Part shown: one piece after another, positions 1 to 7,165 of the stretch
How the letters are laid out: every line of letters begins with the position of its first letter
Position numbering within the stretch: the stretch's first letter is position 1
Virus record (IMG/VR): IMGVR_UViG_3300021960_000535
Location: 1-23,365 of that record
Strand: one strand, 5' to 3'
From: a virus
DNA length: 23,365 bases
The notes under the pieces: generated by a model
What the model was told of the DNA's origin: nothing
Databases searched by the model: none
Seen by the model: the letters and a program-made list of their open reading frames with translations, nothing else
Position numbers and translations under genes: made by a program

Positions 1-1362
1 TGCCTCACCACCTTTTGATCCGTGTATCGTGGACAGTTTGATCCGTGGTGCGCGTCTAATGTTTTCTTGACGACGTAAACACATCCGTACATACGTCTTC
101 TTGGTAGGTTCAATATTTTCTAATGCTTCAAACCAAGGTAAGTCTTTATCTAATTTTAATCCGTAGCTTTCTTTCAGCATATCAAAGGTAAACATTTTAT
201 CTTTATCTACATTCTTCATTCCTTTAAATTTTTTATCAACACCTGTATTTATTTTTACGTAACTATAAAATGATTTAACTCTTTTAAGATCTAATTCTTT
301 TCCTCTGCGAATATCTTCCCATGCCAATATAGCTTGATGTACAAGTTTACTGATAGATGTCTTATCTCCTCGTTCATAAAAATAACCATATGTTTTTAAT
401 TGATCTTCTAGTTTATCTAATCGGTATCCATCTCTTGCTAATACTAACCACTCTCCCTCTTTCATTTTTTGTAACTGCTCAACCGGATGTATATTTACTT
501 GACCTTTTTCATCACGCGCTGTCCATTCTTTATCCACTCTATCTTTCACACGCTTAATTAACTTATTTGCTTTTGCATGAATAGACTCTGCTAATCTATA
601 TGACTTGTTTAGTATGGTCCGTGTTCCGTCCATATTCATCAAAAACTCTGGTCTTGCACCCGCCCAACGATAGATTGCTTGATCATCATCCCCGGCTATG
701 TACACACGCTTTGCTTTTGTAAGGACACGCTCTACCATTTTCCATTGTAACCAACTAAGGTCTTGTGCTTCATCTACAATCACCACATCAAAGTTTGGCA
801 TAAGGTCATAATGTTTTTTATTGAAGTCTACAATCATGTCAGTCATGTCGTATTTGTTTCTTTCTATTTTGTAATCATGCAAGGACTTATCAATATATTT
901 TAGCTTGCGTAAACCACCCTCAACGTTTCCAACTTCGGGATAATTAAAATAAGCTTCAGATGTTAGTCCTCGTATCTTTGCACCGTCAATGATTTGCATG
1001 AACACATCATCGGGAAAACCGGCACCATATTTTTTTATGTTGTTATTTGGATTACTTAATTTTATCTGTGTTTTATTAGATACTCTTTTGTAATCTTCAT
1101 CACTCATGATGTTTTCTTCTTTTAAATGTAACTCTCTGTACGCTAAACTGTGTAGTGTGCGGAAGTTTGAGAAATCTTTTGAGTCATAACTTAATTGTGC
1201 AATAGCACGAGACAATGCTTCATCTGCCGCTTGATTGGTAAATGCAAGATAGGCGATCCTGTGTGGGGGTACATTGTTTTCACGCAACTCTTTTTCTACA
1301 ATGCGTAGTAAGTGTGTTGTCTTACCTGTTCCCGGCGGTCCAAATATTATATTTCTATCCAT
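1..1362 (-). CDS. UvrD/Rep-like SF1 DNA helicase, 3'-truncated by window edge
   Basis: ATP-dependent DNA-unwinding enzyme, probably for phage replication or repair. Reading the minus strand from the ATG at 1362 gives 454 codons without a stop up to base 1, so the C-terminus lies outside the window. Visible superfamily 1 motifs, in order: Walker A GPPGTGKTT (residues 8-16), motif Ia AFTNQAADE (about 40-48), Walker B VVIVDEAQD (193-201), motif III GDDDQAIYRW (224-233), and near the edge the motif V-like STIHGSKGGEA. These are classic UvrD/PcrA/Rep signatures. The ATG lies inside the end of the nuclease gene (16-nt overlap), so it is the distal gene of the leftward replication operon and probably translationally coupled. 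The family assignment is firm; the exact role in the phage is inferred. Confidence 0.9.
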   Translation of the reverse strand, partial: MDRNIIFGPPGTGKTTHLLRIVEKELRENNVPPHRIAYLAFTNQAADEALSRAIAQLSYDSKDFSNFRTLHSLAYRELHLKEENIMSDEDYKRVSNKTQIKLSNPNNNIKKYGAGFPDDVFMQIIDGAKIRGLTSEAYFNYPEVGNVEGGLRKLKYIDKSLHDYKIERNKYDMTDMIVDFNKKHYDLMPNFDVVIVDEAQDLSWLQWKMVERVLTKAKRVYIAGDDDQAIYRWAGARPEFLMNMDGTRTILNKSYRLAESIHAKANKLIKRVKDRVDKEWTARDEKGQVNIHPVEQLQKMKEGEWLVLARDGYRLDKLEDQLKTYGYFYERGDKTSISKLVHQAILAWEDIRRGKELDLKRVKSFYSYVKINTGVDKKFKGMKNVDKDKMFTFDMLKESYGLKLDKDLPWFEALENIEPTKKTYVRMCLRRQENIRRAPRIKLSTIHGSKGGEA

Positions 1363-2006
1363 TTTAAATCTTTCCCATCATAATTAGTATACATGATAAA
1401 TTTATTTTTATCTCTGTTGAACCAACCAATTTTAACATTATTTTTTTTAGCTTTTTGTAATACAGTAAAAGAACTTGCACTTGCTTCGCTACTTTTAACA
1501 TCAACTAAATACACTTCTTCAGAAAATTTATTCCATATAACCATATCTGCTGGCCCTACCGCCGACGCGTTGTTAAACACTTCCCAATGGTTTTGTAAAA
1601 AATATGAAGTTACAAAAATTTCTTCAATGTCCCCTATTCTTGAAGATGGTATTTTTCTTTGATATTCCTCTACTCTTATTTTCTTTTGTTCCTTTCTTTT
1701 TTTTAATTCTTTTGCTTTTTCATAAAATTTTTTTTGCCAATCTTGATCTACCGTAGGTTGAATTGTAACTAATTTTAAATCTGCACGAGATGTAGAAAAA
1801 TAAGTGTTAGAATTACAAGATGGTGTACAGTATTTATGATTATCATTTATTTTTTGAAAAGGTTCACCACAAGTTAAACAATTTACAATTCTAGGTCCCG
1901 GATAAACATATCCGGCACTTCTACATTTTGATCCACAAAATTTTTGTGTTTTTTGAACAGGCATATATTCTTTACCACAATGTTGACATTTTCTATTTCT
2001 ATTCAT
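1347..2006 (-). CDS. Zinc-ribbon PD-(D/E)XK endonuclease
   Basis: A 219-aa protein with two N-terminal zinc-ribbon-like units (C7-C10...C24-C28 and C43-C46...C60-C64), a lysine-rich helical linker (about 90-115), and a C-terminal domain with the layout of a PD-(D/E)XK nuclease. That domain has an acidic helix around E128/E129, GPADMVIW with D154, then LVDVKS giving D169-x-K171. The domain resembles the restriction-like endonuclease family that includes some intron-associated enzymes. It probably cuts DNA; the target is unknown. Its start overlaps the upstream gene by 4 nt (ATGA), and its end overlaps the SF1 helicase start by 16 nt. It could act in recombination or replication processing, in host DNA breakdown, or as a free-standing homing-type nuclease. 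Fold call moderately firm, role open. Confidence 0.7.
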   Translation of the reverse strand: MNRNRKCQHCGKEYMPVQKTQKFCGSKCRSAGYVYPGPRIVNCLTCGEPFQKINDNHKYCTPSCNSNTYFSTSRADLKLVTIQPTVDQDWQKKFYEKAKELKKRKEQKKIRVEEYQRKIPSSRIGDIEEIFVTSYFLQNHWEVFNNASAVGPADMVIWNKFSEEVYLVDVKSSEASASSFTVLQKAKKNNVKIGWFNRDKNKFIMYTNYDGKDLKWIEI

Positions 2007-2218
2007 TTTATATTTAGCTCAGCTTCTGTTTCAATCCATACTTTAGCACCACAGCTCAATGGTTTTTCTGGCCTATAAACAACTTTTGATTCACCTAAAA
2101 TAGAAACCTCGTGACAATAGGTATTTTTCTTACCTTCTTTAATCGTTATCACAGGTTCATTTGTTCCATGTTTTTTATTTGCTCTTACCTTATGCATATT
2201 AACATGTATTCTTTTCAT
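2003..2218 (-). CDS. Conserved small phage protein, unknown function
   Basis: A 71-aa protein with no recognised domain. It is basic at the N-terminus (MKRIHVNMHKVRANKK) and looks like a compact beta-rich fold with HEVSILGESKVVYRP and a closing CGAKVWIET. Similar short proteins occur near replication genes in marine phages, as far as I recall, but I know no function. The start is set by the TAATG junction with the primase stop at 2218; a second in-frame Met is residue 8. The stop overlaps the nuclease start by 4 nt. Only two cysteines are present, so a zinc site within one chain is unlikely. Confidence 0.75.
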   Translation of the reverse strand: MKRIHVNMHKVRANKKHGTNEPVITIKEGKKNTYCHEVSILGESKVVYRPEKPLSCGAKVWIETEAELNIK

Positions 2219-3771
2219 TAAAAAGGTGTCTCCTCACTCATGTCTGGAGTATCAAACTCATCAGTGCTTTTTCTAATCCAAGGTACATACCAAAGATAAG
2301 CTGTCTTACCTTTTATTTTTCTTCTTACATCTCCGCCGTTCAATTTACTTCTAATATGTGCCAACATCTCTGTAGCAGTAAAATCTTTAAAATCATTTCT
2401 TTTCAAGAACTTATGTAACCATTCTGATTTAAAATATGCAGTGTCCCTATTTACTTTACCTTCTTTTTCTTCGTATTCTCTTTCTTGAAACAATGCTTTA
2501 CCCATATCTACTTCATCTATGTGTTCTGCTGAACCTTGATCTTCTAAGAAACGTTCAAGTAAAGTTTCAAATCTACCTGTCTTTGTAATCTCATGCGGCA
2601 TCTGTATAACAACAACAGTTTCCATTAACATTTGCATTCTACTGTCCCAATCAGCCGGTCTCATCATGTTAGGGTAGAAATTTATTGCATTCATACACGC
2701 TTGTCTAAATTTGTGTTGATTATACAATTGATCGGTCGATAATTTTAATCTTCTACCATCTATATTTAAAAACCAAGTTGACTCATCACTTTCATATTTT
2801 GTTAAATCACTAATATCATGTTGTATTTCTGTAGCACCAACTCCATACTGTTTACCTTTACATTCTGTTTTTTGACAAACTGCACACATAGGTTGATCTT
2901 TACATTTGTATTGATAATCTTTTTTTTCATGCTGTCTTATTGTTTTAACAACTTGCTGTGCCGGTAATGGTGTTTCCATATACTTATGATTAAACTCTTC
3001 TATTTTTGCTTGCCATTCCTCCGGCCATTTTCTTTTTGCATATACTGCGTATTGGTACAATGTGTTATCTCTTCCACCCGGTGGTATGCCTTGCGACATT
3101 AATATAGATAGACAAGGTGGTCCATCTTTTAATTCAAGATCATTCTTTCTTTTTACTTTAAATTCTTTTAAACTTTTTTCGGTCGTACAATAACGATCAT
3201 ATAAAGCGAAGAAATCATCAAGGCTACTAGCATTACCATCGTCGCTATAGCCATGACGCATAGAATCATCACCACCGTGATAGGGAAGATTAAGAAAGTT
3301 TCCAGTGTCTCCACGATCTGCTTGTATCTCAATTTGTTTTGGAAATATTTCACAATTTGCATAACCTAATTCTCCTGCCCACTCCTGTAATTTATCACGC
3401 ATAAGTTTAGCTTGTACAGGTTCTTTTGTAAATAAAAATACATGTGCACCACCACTCTTTGATCTACACATAACAACTGGTAATTCTAATTCTCTTATCT
3501 TTCTTACAATTTTTTTATGATCTAATGGATATGTATCTATATCTATACAACCCCATATGCATTTTGAATCATCACGTATTGGTATGATACCAAGACTAGG
3601 ATCTTTACCCTCTATGTGGTCTATCCATAATTGATCTGTAACAGGTGCTTTTTTTATGAAAGCTTGTCCGCCTGCTTTACCATTTACTAGTTGCCCATCA
3701 CTTTTATATTGACCATAGGCACGGTCCAATCCATAGAATATAGTTTTAAATTTCTTTATTCTTTCTTCCAT
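2218..3771 (-). CDS. Archaeo-eukaryotic primase (TOTE-type AEP), phage replication primase
   Basis: A 517-aa protein that likely makes primers, and perhaps extends them, at the phage fork. The N-terminal AEP core shows the metal-binding CIDIDT (D77, D79), the SKSGGAH block with H110, EIFPKQ (141-146) and the GNFLNLPYHGG segment (157-167). This pattern matches AEP primases of the TOTE group. Residues about 215-285 look like a helical primase C-terminal region (IPPGGRDNTLYQYAVYAK). C290, C296, C299 and C304 form a zinc-binding cluster, and residues about 440-497 resemble a winged helix. The last residues, MSEETPF, form an acidic tail ending in Pro-Phe like the SSB tip. The ATG has AAGGA 7 nt upstream and follows a GC hairpin. 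No helicase domain is fused; separate SF1 and SF2 helicases are nearby. Confidence 0.8.
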   Translation of the reverse strand: MEERIKKFKTIFYGLDRAYGQYKSDGQLVNGKAGGQAFIKKAPVTDQLWIDHIEGKDPSLGIIPIRDDSKCIWGCIDIDTYPLDHKKIVRKIRELELPVVMCRSKSGGAHVFLFTKEPVQAKLMRDKLQEWAGELGYANCEIFPKQIEIQADRGDTGNFLNLPYHGGDDSMRHGYSDDGNASSLDDFFALYDRYCTTEKSLKEFKVKRKNDLELKDGPPCLSILMSQGIPPGGRDNTLYQYAVYAKRKWPEEWQAKIEEFNHKYMETPLPAQQVVKTIRQHEKKDYQYKCKDQPMCAVCQKTECKGKQYGVGATEIQHDISDLTKYESDESTWFLNIDGRRLKLSTDQLYNQHKFRQACMNAINFYPNMMRPADWDSRMQMLMETVVVIQMPHEITKTGRFETLLERFLEDQGSAEHIDEVDMGKALFQEREYEEKEGKVNRDTAYFKSEWLHKFLKRNDFKDFTATEMLAHIRSKLNGGDVRRKIKGKTAYLWYVPWIRKSTDEFDTPDMSEETPF

Positions 3772-3791
3772 AATGTATTCCTTTCAATTAA

Positions 3792-3809
3792 GGGGCGGTT
3801 GCCCGCCCC
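3792..3809 (-). terminator. GC-rich hairpin between ssDNA-binding candidate and primase
   Basis: A 7-bp perfect GC stem, GGGGCGG (3792-3798) pairing with CCGCCCC (3803-3809), around a 4-nt loop TTGC. It stands out in AT-rich surroundings, 8 bases after the stop codon of the upstream gene. On the leftward transcript no clean U-run follows (TTAATTGAAAGG), so it may be a partial terminator or attenuator, or an mRNA-stabilising hairpin, rather than a full stop. It would set different expression levels for the upstream genes and the primase. Confidence 0.55.
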
Positions 3810-3816
3810 ATGTTAT

Positions 3817-4584
3817 TTAAAATGGCGTCTTCTCCTCAGTAGAAGATTCTTCTTCATACTTGACTTTTACTTCACCTTTGTTCACGCTTTCAGCAAATGC
3901 TTTAGCGATACTGTAAAGGTTAGCATCTTCAAGTTGAGACTCCCTACTAATCTCCCAACCATACCAGTTACCCTTATCATTACCTTCTTTGGTAGTTTTA
4001 AGGCGGTAGTAATGGCTATAAGATGGTGGAGTAAACAATCCGTTCTTACCATTTAGTTTTAAGTTTAGTAACATAGAGTTCCACTTTCTACTCTTTTTAA
4101 GCTGTGTAGCTTTCATTGTAATCAAAGCCGGAGTAGAATCCCCGTCCTCAGTTACAAGTAGTACATAGTGGTTGCCACACGTCTCAACATAGTTTCCGTT
4201 TTCTAAACGATCTTTGTTGTTATCATCTCGTGTAGTTTTTGTAAGTATGTCACTTGAAGCATCGTAGACATTTATCGGAGCACCCGATCCCTGTCCTCTG
4301 TCAGCCCACTCAACGTATTGACGTTGATACGCACAAGGTAGAACACGAATACCATTTGATCCATCATACAGATCATTAGTCACTGTATTAAAAATCATTC
4401 CGGCTTTTGCACCTTCTAGTTCTTCGAGTTCTGGTGATAACTGCATCAAGACTTTTAATCTTGGTGTCGCTAAGTCATCTTGCGATATGTTTTCAAGGCC
4501 GCTATGTGCGTCCCCTTCCATCAAATCCAGACTTAGTGCAGGTAGTTGACTTTCTTCTTTTTTTACAACATTAGCTTTTGCCAT
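3817..4584 (-). CDS. Putative phage ssDNA-binding protein
   Basis: A 255-aa protein that I do not match firmly to a named family, though similar proteins recur in marine phage replication regions. The central part (about 60-215) alternates short hydrophobic strands with aromatic and charged residues (VLPCAYQRQYVEWADRG, MKATQLKKSRKWNSMLL, HYYRLKTT, NWYGWEI), as expected for an OB-like nucleic-acid binding fold. The C-terminus is acidic and ends EEESSTEEKTPF. An acidic tail with terminal Pro-Phe is the hallmark of bacterial SSB and resembles the acidic, Phe-ending tail of T7 gp2.5. The position just before the primase fits. The ATG has AAGGAG 6 nt upstream. The function is inferred from the tail and context rather than from a recognised domain. 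Confidence 0.6.
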   Translation of the reverse strand: MAKANVVKKEESQLPALSLDLMEGDAHSGLENISQDDLATPRLKVLMQLSPELEELEGAKAGMIFNTVTNDLYDGSNGIRVLPCAYQRQYVEWADRGQGSGAPINVYDASSDILTKTTRDDNNKDRLENGNYVETCGNHYVLLVTEDGDSTPALITMKATQLKKSRKWNSMLLNLKLNGKNGLFTPPSYSHYYRLKTTKEGNDKGNWYGWEISRESQLEDANLYSIAKAFAESVNKGEVKVKYEEESSTEEKTPF

Positions 4585-4597
4585 ATGTTTCTCCTTT

Positions 4598-5155
4598 TTA
4601 CTTTTTACTTATTTTAGTTTCGGCGCCAACAAAGACTCCGAAAGTGTCCATCGGCAACTCAGTACCCTCAATGATTTGTTCTCTAACAAACGCTTTGAGA
4701 GTCATGGGTTCCACCCAGACCTTCTGTGTGTGCTCATATCCTAGTGAATTTATGTTGTCAATAAATTCATTTGCAGATTGATCCTCACCTTTACCGAACG
4801 TAGCAGATACTTGATTTTTTATCAAGTCGCCGTGTCCGTTATCACGAAGCCACTGAAACGCTTCTTCGCGATGTCTTACTGGAATAGAAGCCTGTACTAA
4901 TTGTTTCACCTTTACAGATGAACCATCTTTTAGTGTCAAACTTTCTAATCCTAATTCTGACATTTTTGCCGGAATTATTTCTTGTGACAATTTACGAGCC
5001 GCTTTTGCTTTTGCTTTTAACTGCTCTTCTAATTGTTTCATTTCTTCTTCTAGTGACGCTTGTTCCGCGCACAAATCAGCCATTTCTTTTAAAGAATTAT
5101 CGCCGATCGTTGGCATGGTTACATCACTTTCCATTTCGTCTAATAAGTTACTCAT
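4598..5155 (-). CDS. Conserved coiled-coil phage protein of the replication region
   Basis: 185 aa from the ATG at 5155. I chose this start over the in-frame ATG at 5188 because AGGAG lies 9 nt upstream and the ATG overlaps the end of the preceding gene (8-nt overlap), as is usual here. Residues about 20-60 form a charged coiled coil (SLEEEMKQLEEQLKAKAKA). A mixed domain follows, with MSELGLESLTLKDGS, then WLRDNGHGDLIK and FGKGED. The end, LKAFVREQIIEGTELPMDTFGVFVG, looks conserved in phage homologues I recall. It may be an accessory replication or recombination protein, but nothing catalytic is visible. Thirteen bases separate it from the ssDNA-binding candidate. Confidence 0.75.
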   Translation of the reverse strand: MSNLLDEMESDVTMPTIGDNSLKEMADLCAEQASLEEEMKQLEEQLKAKAKAARKLSQEIIPAKMSELGLESLTLKDGSSVKVKQLVQASIPVRHREEAFQWLRDNGHGDLIKNQVSATFGKGEDQSANEFIDNINSLGYEHTQKVWVEPMTLKAFVREQIIEGTELPMDTFGVFVGAETKISKK

Positions 5156-5534
5156 CAATTTCTCCTCTCTCATATAAGTTAACTTCAATCGGATAGTATT
5201 TATATTCTCTCCTATCCCACTTCAAGCATTTAAATTTACCACGATTTTGTGTGGCGGCTATAGCACATGCAATACCAATAGCAGACGGATCACCCATTAA
5301 TAAAAGATAGTCATCATCACTAAAATTTCTTAGCTTATAATTTAATCTTTTCACAGTAGGACCCGTACTCAAAACCAACTGAGAACCTTCTGGTAATAGT
5401 AATTCTAATTTACCAAACTTTTCTGCACTAAGTATATTTCTACCCGGTACCTCTTGAACTACAAAAACTGTACCTTCACCAAGAGGTTGAGTTAAGTGAT
5501 TGATACCAACCATACCACCAAATTTATCTACCAT
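5148..5534 (-). CDS. Conserved phage protein, unknown function (first gene of leftward early operon)
   Basis: A 128-aa protein without a recognised domain. Its middle segment, LVLSTGPTVKRLNYKLRNF followed by DDDYLLLMGDPSAIGIA, reads as a compact alpha/beta fold. A later CLKWDRREYKYYPIEVNLY looks like paired strands. The N-terminus carries GGMVGINHLTQPL, resembling the C-terminus of the late protein ending at 7166. The ATG at 5534 has AGGAG 4 nt upstream and sits directly downstream of a predicted leftward promoter, so it is probably the promoter-proximal early gene. It overlaps the next gene by 8 nt. The function may be regulatory or replicative, but that is only a guess from position. Confidence 0.75.
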   Translation of the reverse strand: MVDKFGGMVGINHLTQPLGEGTVFVVQEVPGRNILSAEKFGKLELLLPEGSQLVLSTGPTVKRLNYKLRNFSDDDYLLLMGDPSAIGIACAIAATQNRGKFKCLKWDRREYKYYPIEVNLYERGEIDE

Positions 5535-5553
5535 TCTTTCTCCTTCTGTTTTC

Positions 5554-5581
5554 CATATATCATTGACAAAACATTTTGCAA
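5554..5581 (-). promoter_or_regulatory. Predicted sigma70-like leftward promoter of the replication operon
   Basis: On the minus strand, TTGCAA (5581-5576) serves as a -35 box matching consensus at 4 of 6 positions. After a 16-nt spacer comes TATATG (5559-5554), a -10 box also matching at 4 of 6. It lies 20-47 bp upstream of the ATG at 5534. It interleaves with the rightward promoter, whose -35 sits inside this spacer. Predicted by eye. Confidence 0.45.
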
Positions 5582-5591
5582 GTGTTATTTA
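5563..5591 (+). promoter_or_regulatory. Predicted sigma70-like rightward promoter of the SF2 helicase
   Basis: A perfect -35 TTGACA (5563-5568) is followed by a 17-nt spacer and a weak -10 TATTTA (5586-5591) preceded by an extended -10 TG at 5583-5584. It lies 29 bp before the ATG at 5621. The perfect -35 at canonical spacing in a divergent gap is good support; the -10 is poor by itself. Confidence 0.5.
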
Positions 5592-5620
5592 CAAAATAAG
5601 AATTAAAGAAGGACGACATT

Positions 5621-7057
5621 ATGGATTATAAGTTTAAGACAGAGCCATACGCTCATCAATTACACGCGTTAGGTGCAAGTTATAACAAACAAAACTTTGC
5701 TTTGTTCATGGAGATGGGCACAGGTAAATCTAAAGTATTGGTTGATAATATTGCTATGCTTTATGATAAAGGTAAAATAAATGCGGCGCTAATCATTGCA
5801 CCAAAAGGTGTGTATAGAAACTGGGAGCGTCAAGAAATACCTACGCATATGCCAGAGCATGTGTTGTACAATGTGGTGACATGGTCGCCTGCTACAACAA
5901 AGAAACAAGATAAAGAAAACAGGAAACTATTTCGACACGGTGAAGAACTCACTATATTCTTGATGAATATAGAAGCGTTCAGTACAAAAAAAGGTTTAGA
6001 TATAGCTCAACGATTTTTATTAGCACATCAAACACTGATGGCAATTGATGAATCAACGACGATAAAATCTCCCACAGCATCACGAACCAAAAATGTATTG
6101 AAATTACGCGATCACGCAAAGTATAGGCGGATATTGACAGGGTCGCCAGTAACGAAAAGTCCATTAGATTTGTATACACAGTGCTATTTCCTCGATCCAT
6201 TATATTTAGATTTCTCGTCTTATTATACTTTTAAGAACCGTTACGCAATGATGGTGGACCGCAACGTCGGTAGTCATAGCTTTAAATTAGTGACAGGATA
6301 TATACGACTAGATGAGTTGAATTCTAAGCTAGATAGCTTCTCATACCGGGTACTCAAAGAAGATTGTTTGGATTTACCAGATAAGGTGTACATGAAAAGA
6401 AGTGTTCCGTTGTCCCCGGAGCAAGTAAAAGCATACACGGAAATGAAAAAGCATGCGTTGACAGAGCTAGAAGGCTCACAAACTACAGCGGCTAGTGCCT
6501 TGGCACAGATGATTAGACTACATCAAATTACATGTGGACATTTAGCTACCGATGATGGTGAGGTCAGAACATTAAAGAATAATAGAATAAGCGAACTACT
6601 CAACATATTGGAGGAAGTAGATGGAAAGGTTATTATTTGGGCGGTATACCGTCATGATATTAAAGAAATTACAAACATACTTTCAGAGAAATATGGAAAG
6701 GACAGTGTGGCGGCTTTTTTTGGTGATACTGCTGATAGCGATCGTCAAGATATTGTTACTCGCTTCCAAGACAGAGAAAGCCCTTTACGATTTTTTGTGG
6801 GTAATCCAAGAACCGGAGGGTATGGTCTCACTCTTACTGCTAGTAACACTGTTGTGTATTACAGTAACAGCTACGATTTAGAAATTAGATTGCAGTCAGA
6901 GGACAGAGCACACCGTATTAGTCAAACAAAAAAGGTAACGTATATTGATTTGATATCGGATGGCACCATAGATGAGTTCATTGTGAAGAATTTGCGTGGT
7001 AAAATCAACTTAGCAACAAAAGTACTAGGTGAAGAACTCAAAAAATGGCTAATTTAA
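5621..7057 (+). CDS. SNF2-like SF2 DNA helicase/translocase
   Basis: A 478-aa ATP-dependent DNA translocase or helicase, probably used in phage replication or recombination. Visible SF2 motifs: Q-like AHQLHAL near residue 11, Walker A MEMGTGKS (30-37), motif Ia IIAPKGVYRNW (58-68), motif II DEST (143-146), motif III LTGSP (172-176), motif V TGGYGLTLTASNTV (398-411), and motif VI QSEDRAHRISQTKKV (425-439). The arrangement is that of a minimal SNF2 core with no extra domains, about the length of phage SNF2-like helicases. The ATG has AGAAGG 9 nt upstream. It is the only plus-strand gene in the window, divergent from the replication operon and convergent with the late operon, so it has its own control. 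Family assignment firm. Confidence 0.92.
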   Translation: MDYKFKTEPYAHQLHALGASYNKQNFALFMEMGTGKSKVLVDNIAMLYDKGKINAALIIAPKGVYRNWERQEIPTHMPEHVLYNVVTWSPATTKKQDKENRKLFRHGEELTIFLMNIEAFSTKKGLDIAQRFLLAHQTLMAIDESTTIKSPTASRTKNVLKLRDHAKYRRILTGSPVTKSPLDLYTQCYFLDPLYLDFSSYYTFKNRYAMMVDRNVGSHSFKLVTGYIRLDELNSKLDSFSYRVLKEDCLDLPDKVYMKRSVPLSPEQVKAYTEMKKHALTELEGSQTTAASALAQMIRLHQITCGHLATDDGEVRTLKNNRISELLNILEEVDGKVIIWAVYRHDIKEITNILSEKYGKDSVAAFFGDTADSDRQDIVTRFQDRESPLRFFVGNPRTGGYGLTLTASNTVVYYSNSYDLEIRLQSEDRAHRISQTKKVTYIDLISDGTIDEFIVKNLRGKINLATKVLGEELKKWLI

Positions 7058-7165
7058 TATAAACCCTGTTTTTTTACACGTTGGTAAAGAAAAGTAATTC
7101 TTAGGTACTATCACCCTAGGAGGTGCTAATTCGTGCAGTGTCGCTTAAATTTGAGATGAAAATTT
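7058..7165. other. Convergent intergenic gap
   Basis: 108 bp between the ends of the SF2 helicase and the late operon. It has a T7 run soon after the helicase stop with no convincing stem before it. It also has an imperfect hairpin at 7109-7128 (TAtCACC / GGTGcTA, loop CTAGGA) and a perfect Shine-Dalgarno-like AGGAGGTG at 7118-7125 on the plus strand, which leads only into very short reading frames. No tRNA or clear bidirectional terminator is visible. Confidence 0.4.

Noticed and set aside
3168-3362. 64-aa hydrophobic frame on the minus strand inside the primase gene
   Set aside because: Fully contained in the primase coding region in another frame, with no ribosome site and no reason for a nested gene.
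4598-5188. Longer start at 5188 for the coiled-coil protein
   Set aside because: The ATG at 5155 has AGGAG at good spacing and the usual short overlap; the longer form would overlap the upstream gene by 41 nt.
7058-7165. Terminator or tRNA in the convergent gap
   Set aside because: The T-run after the helicase has no stem before it, the only hairpin is short and mismatched, and no cloverleaf arms can be traced.
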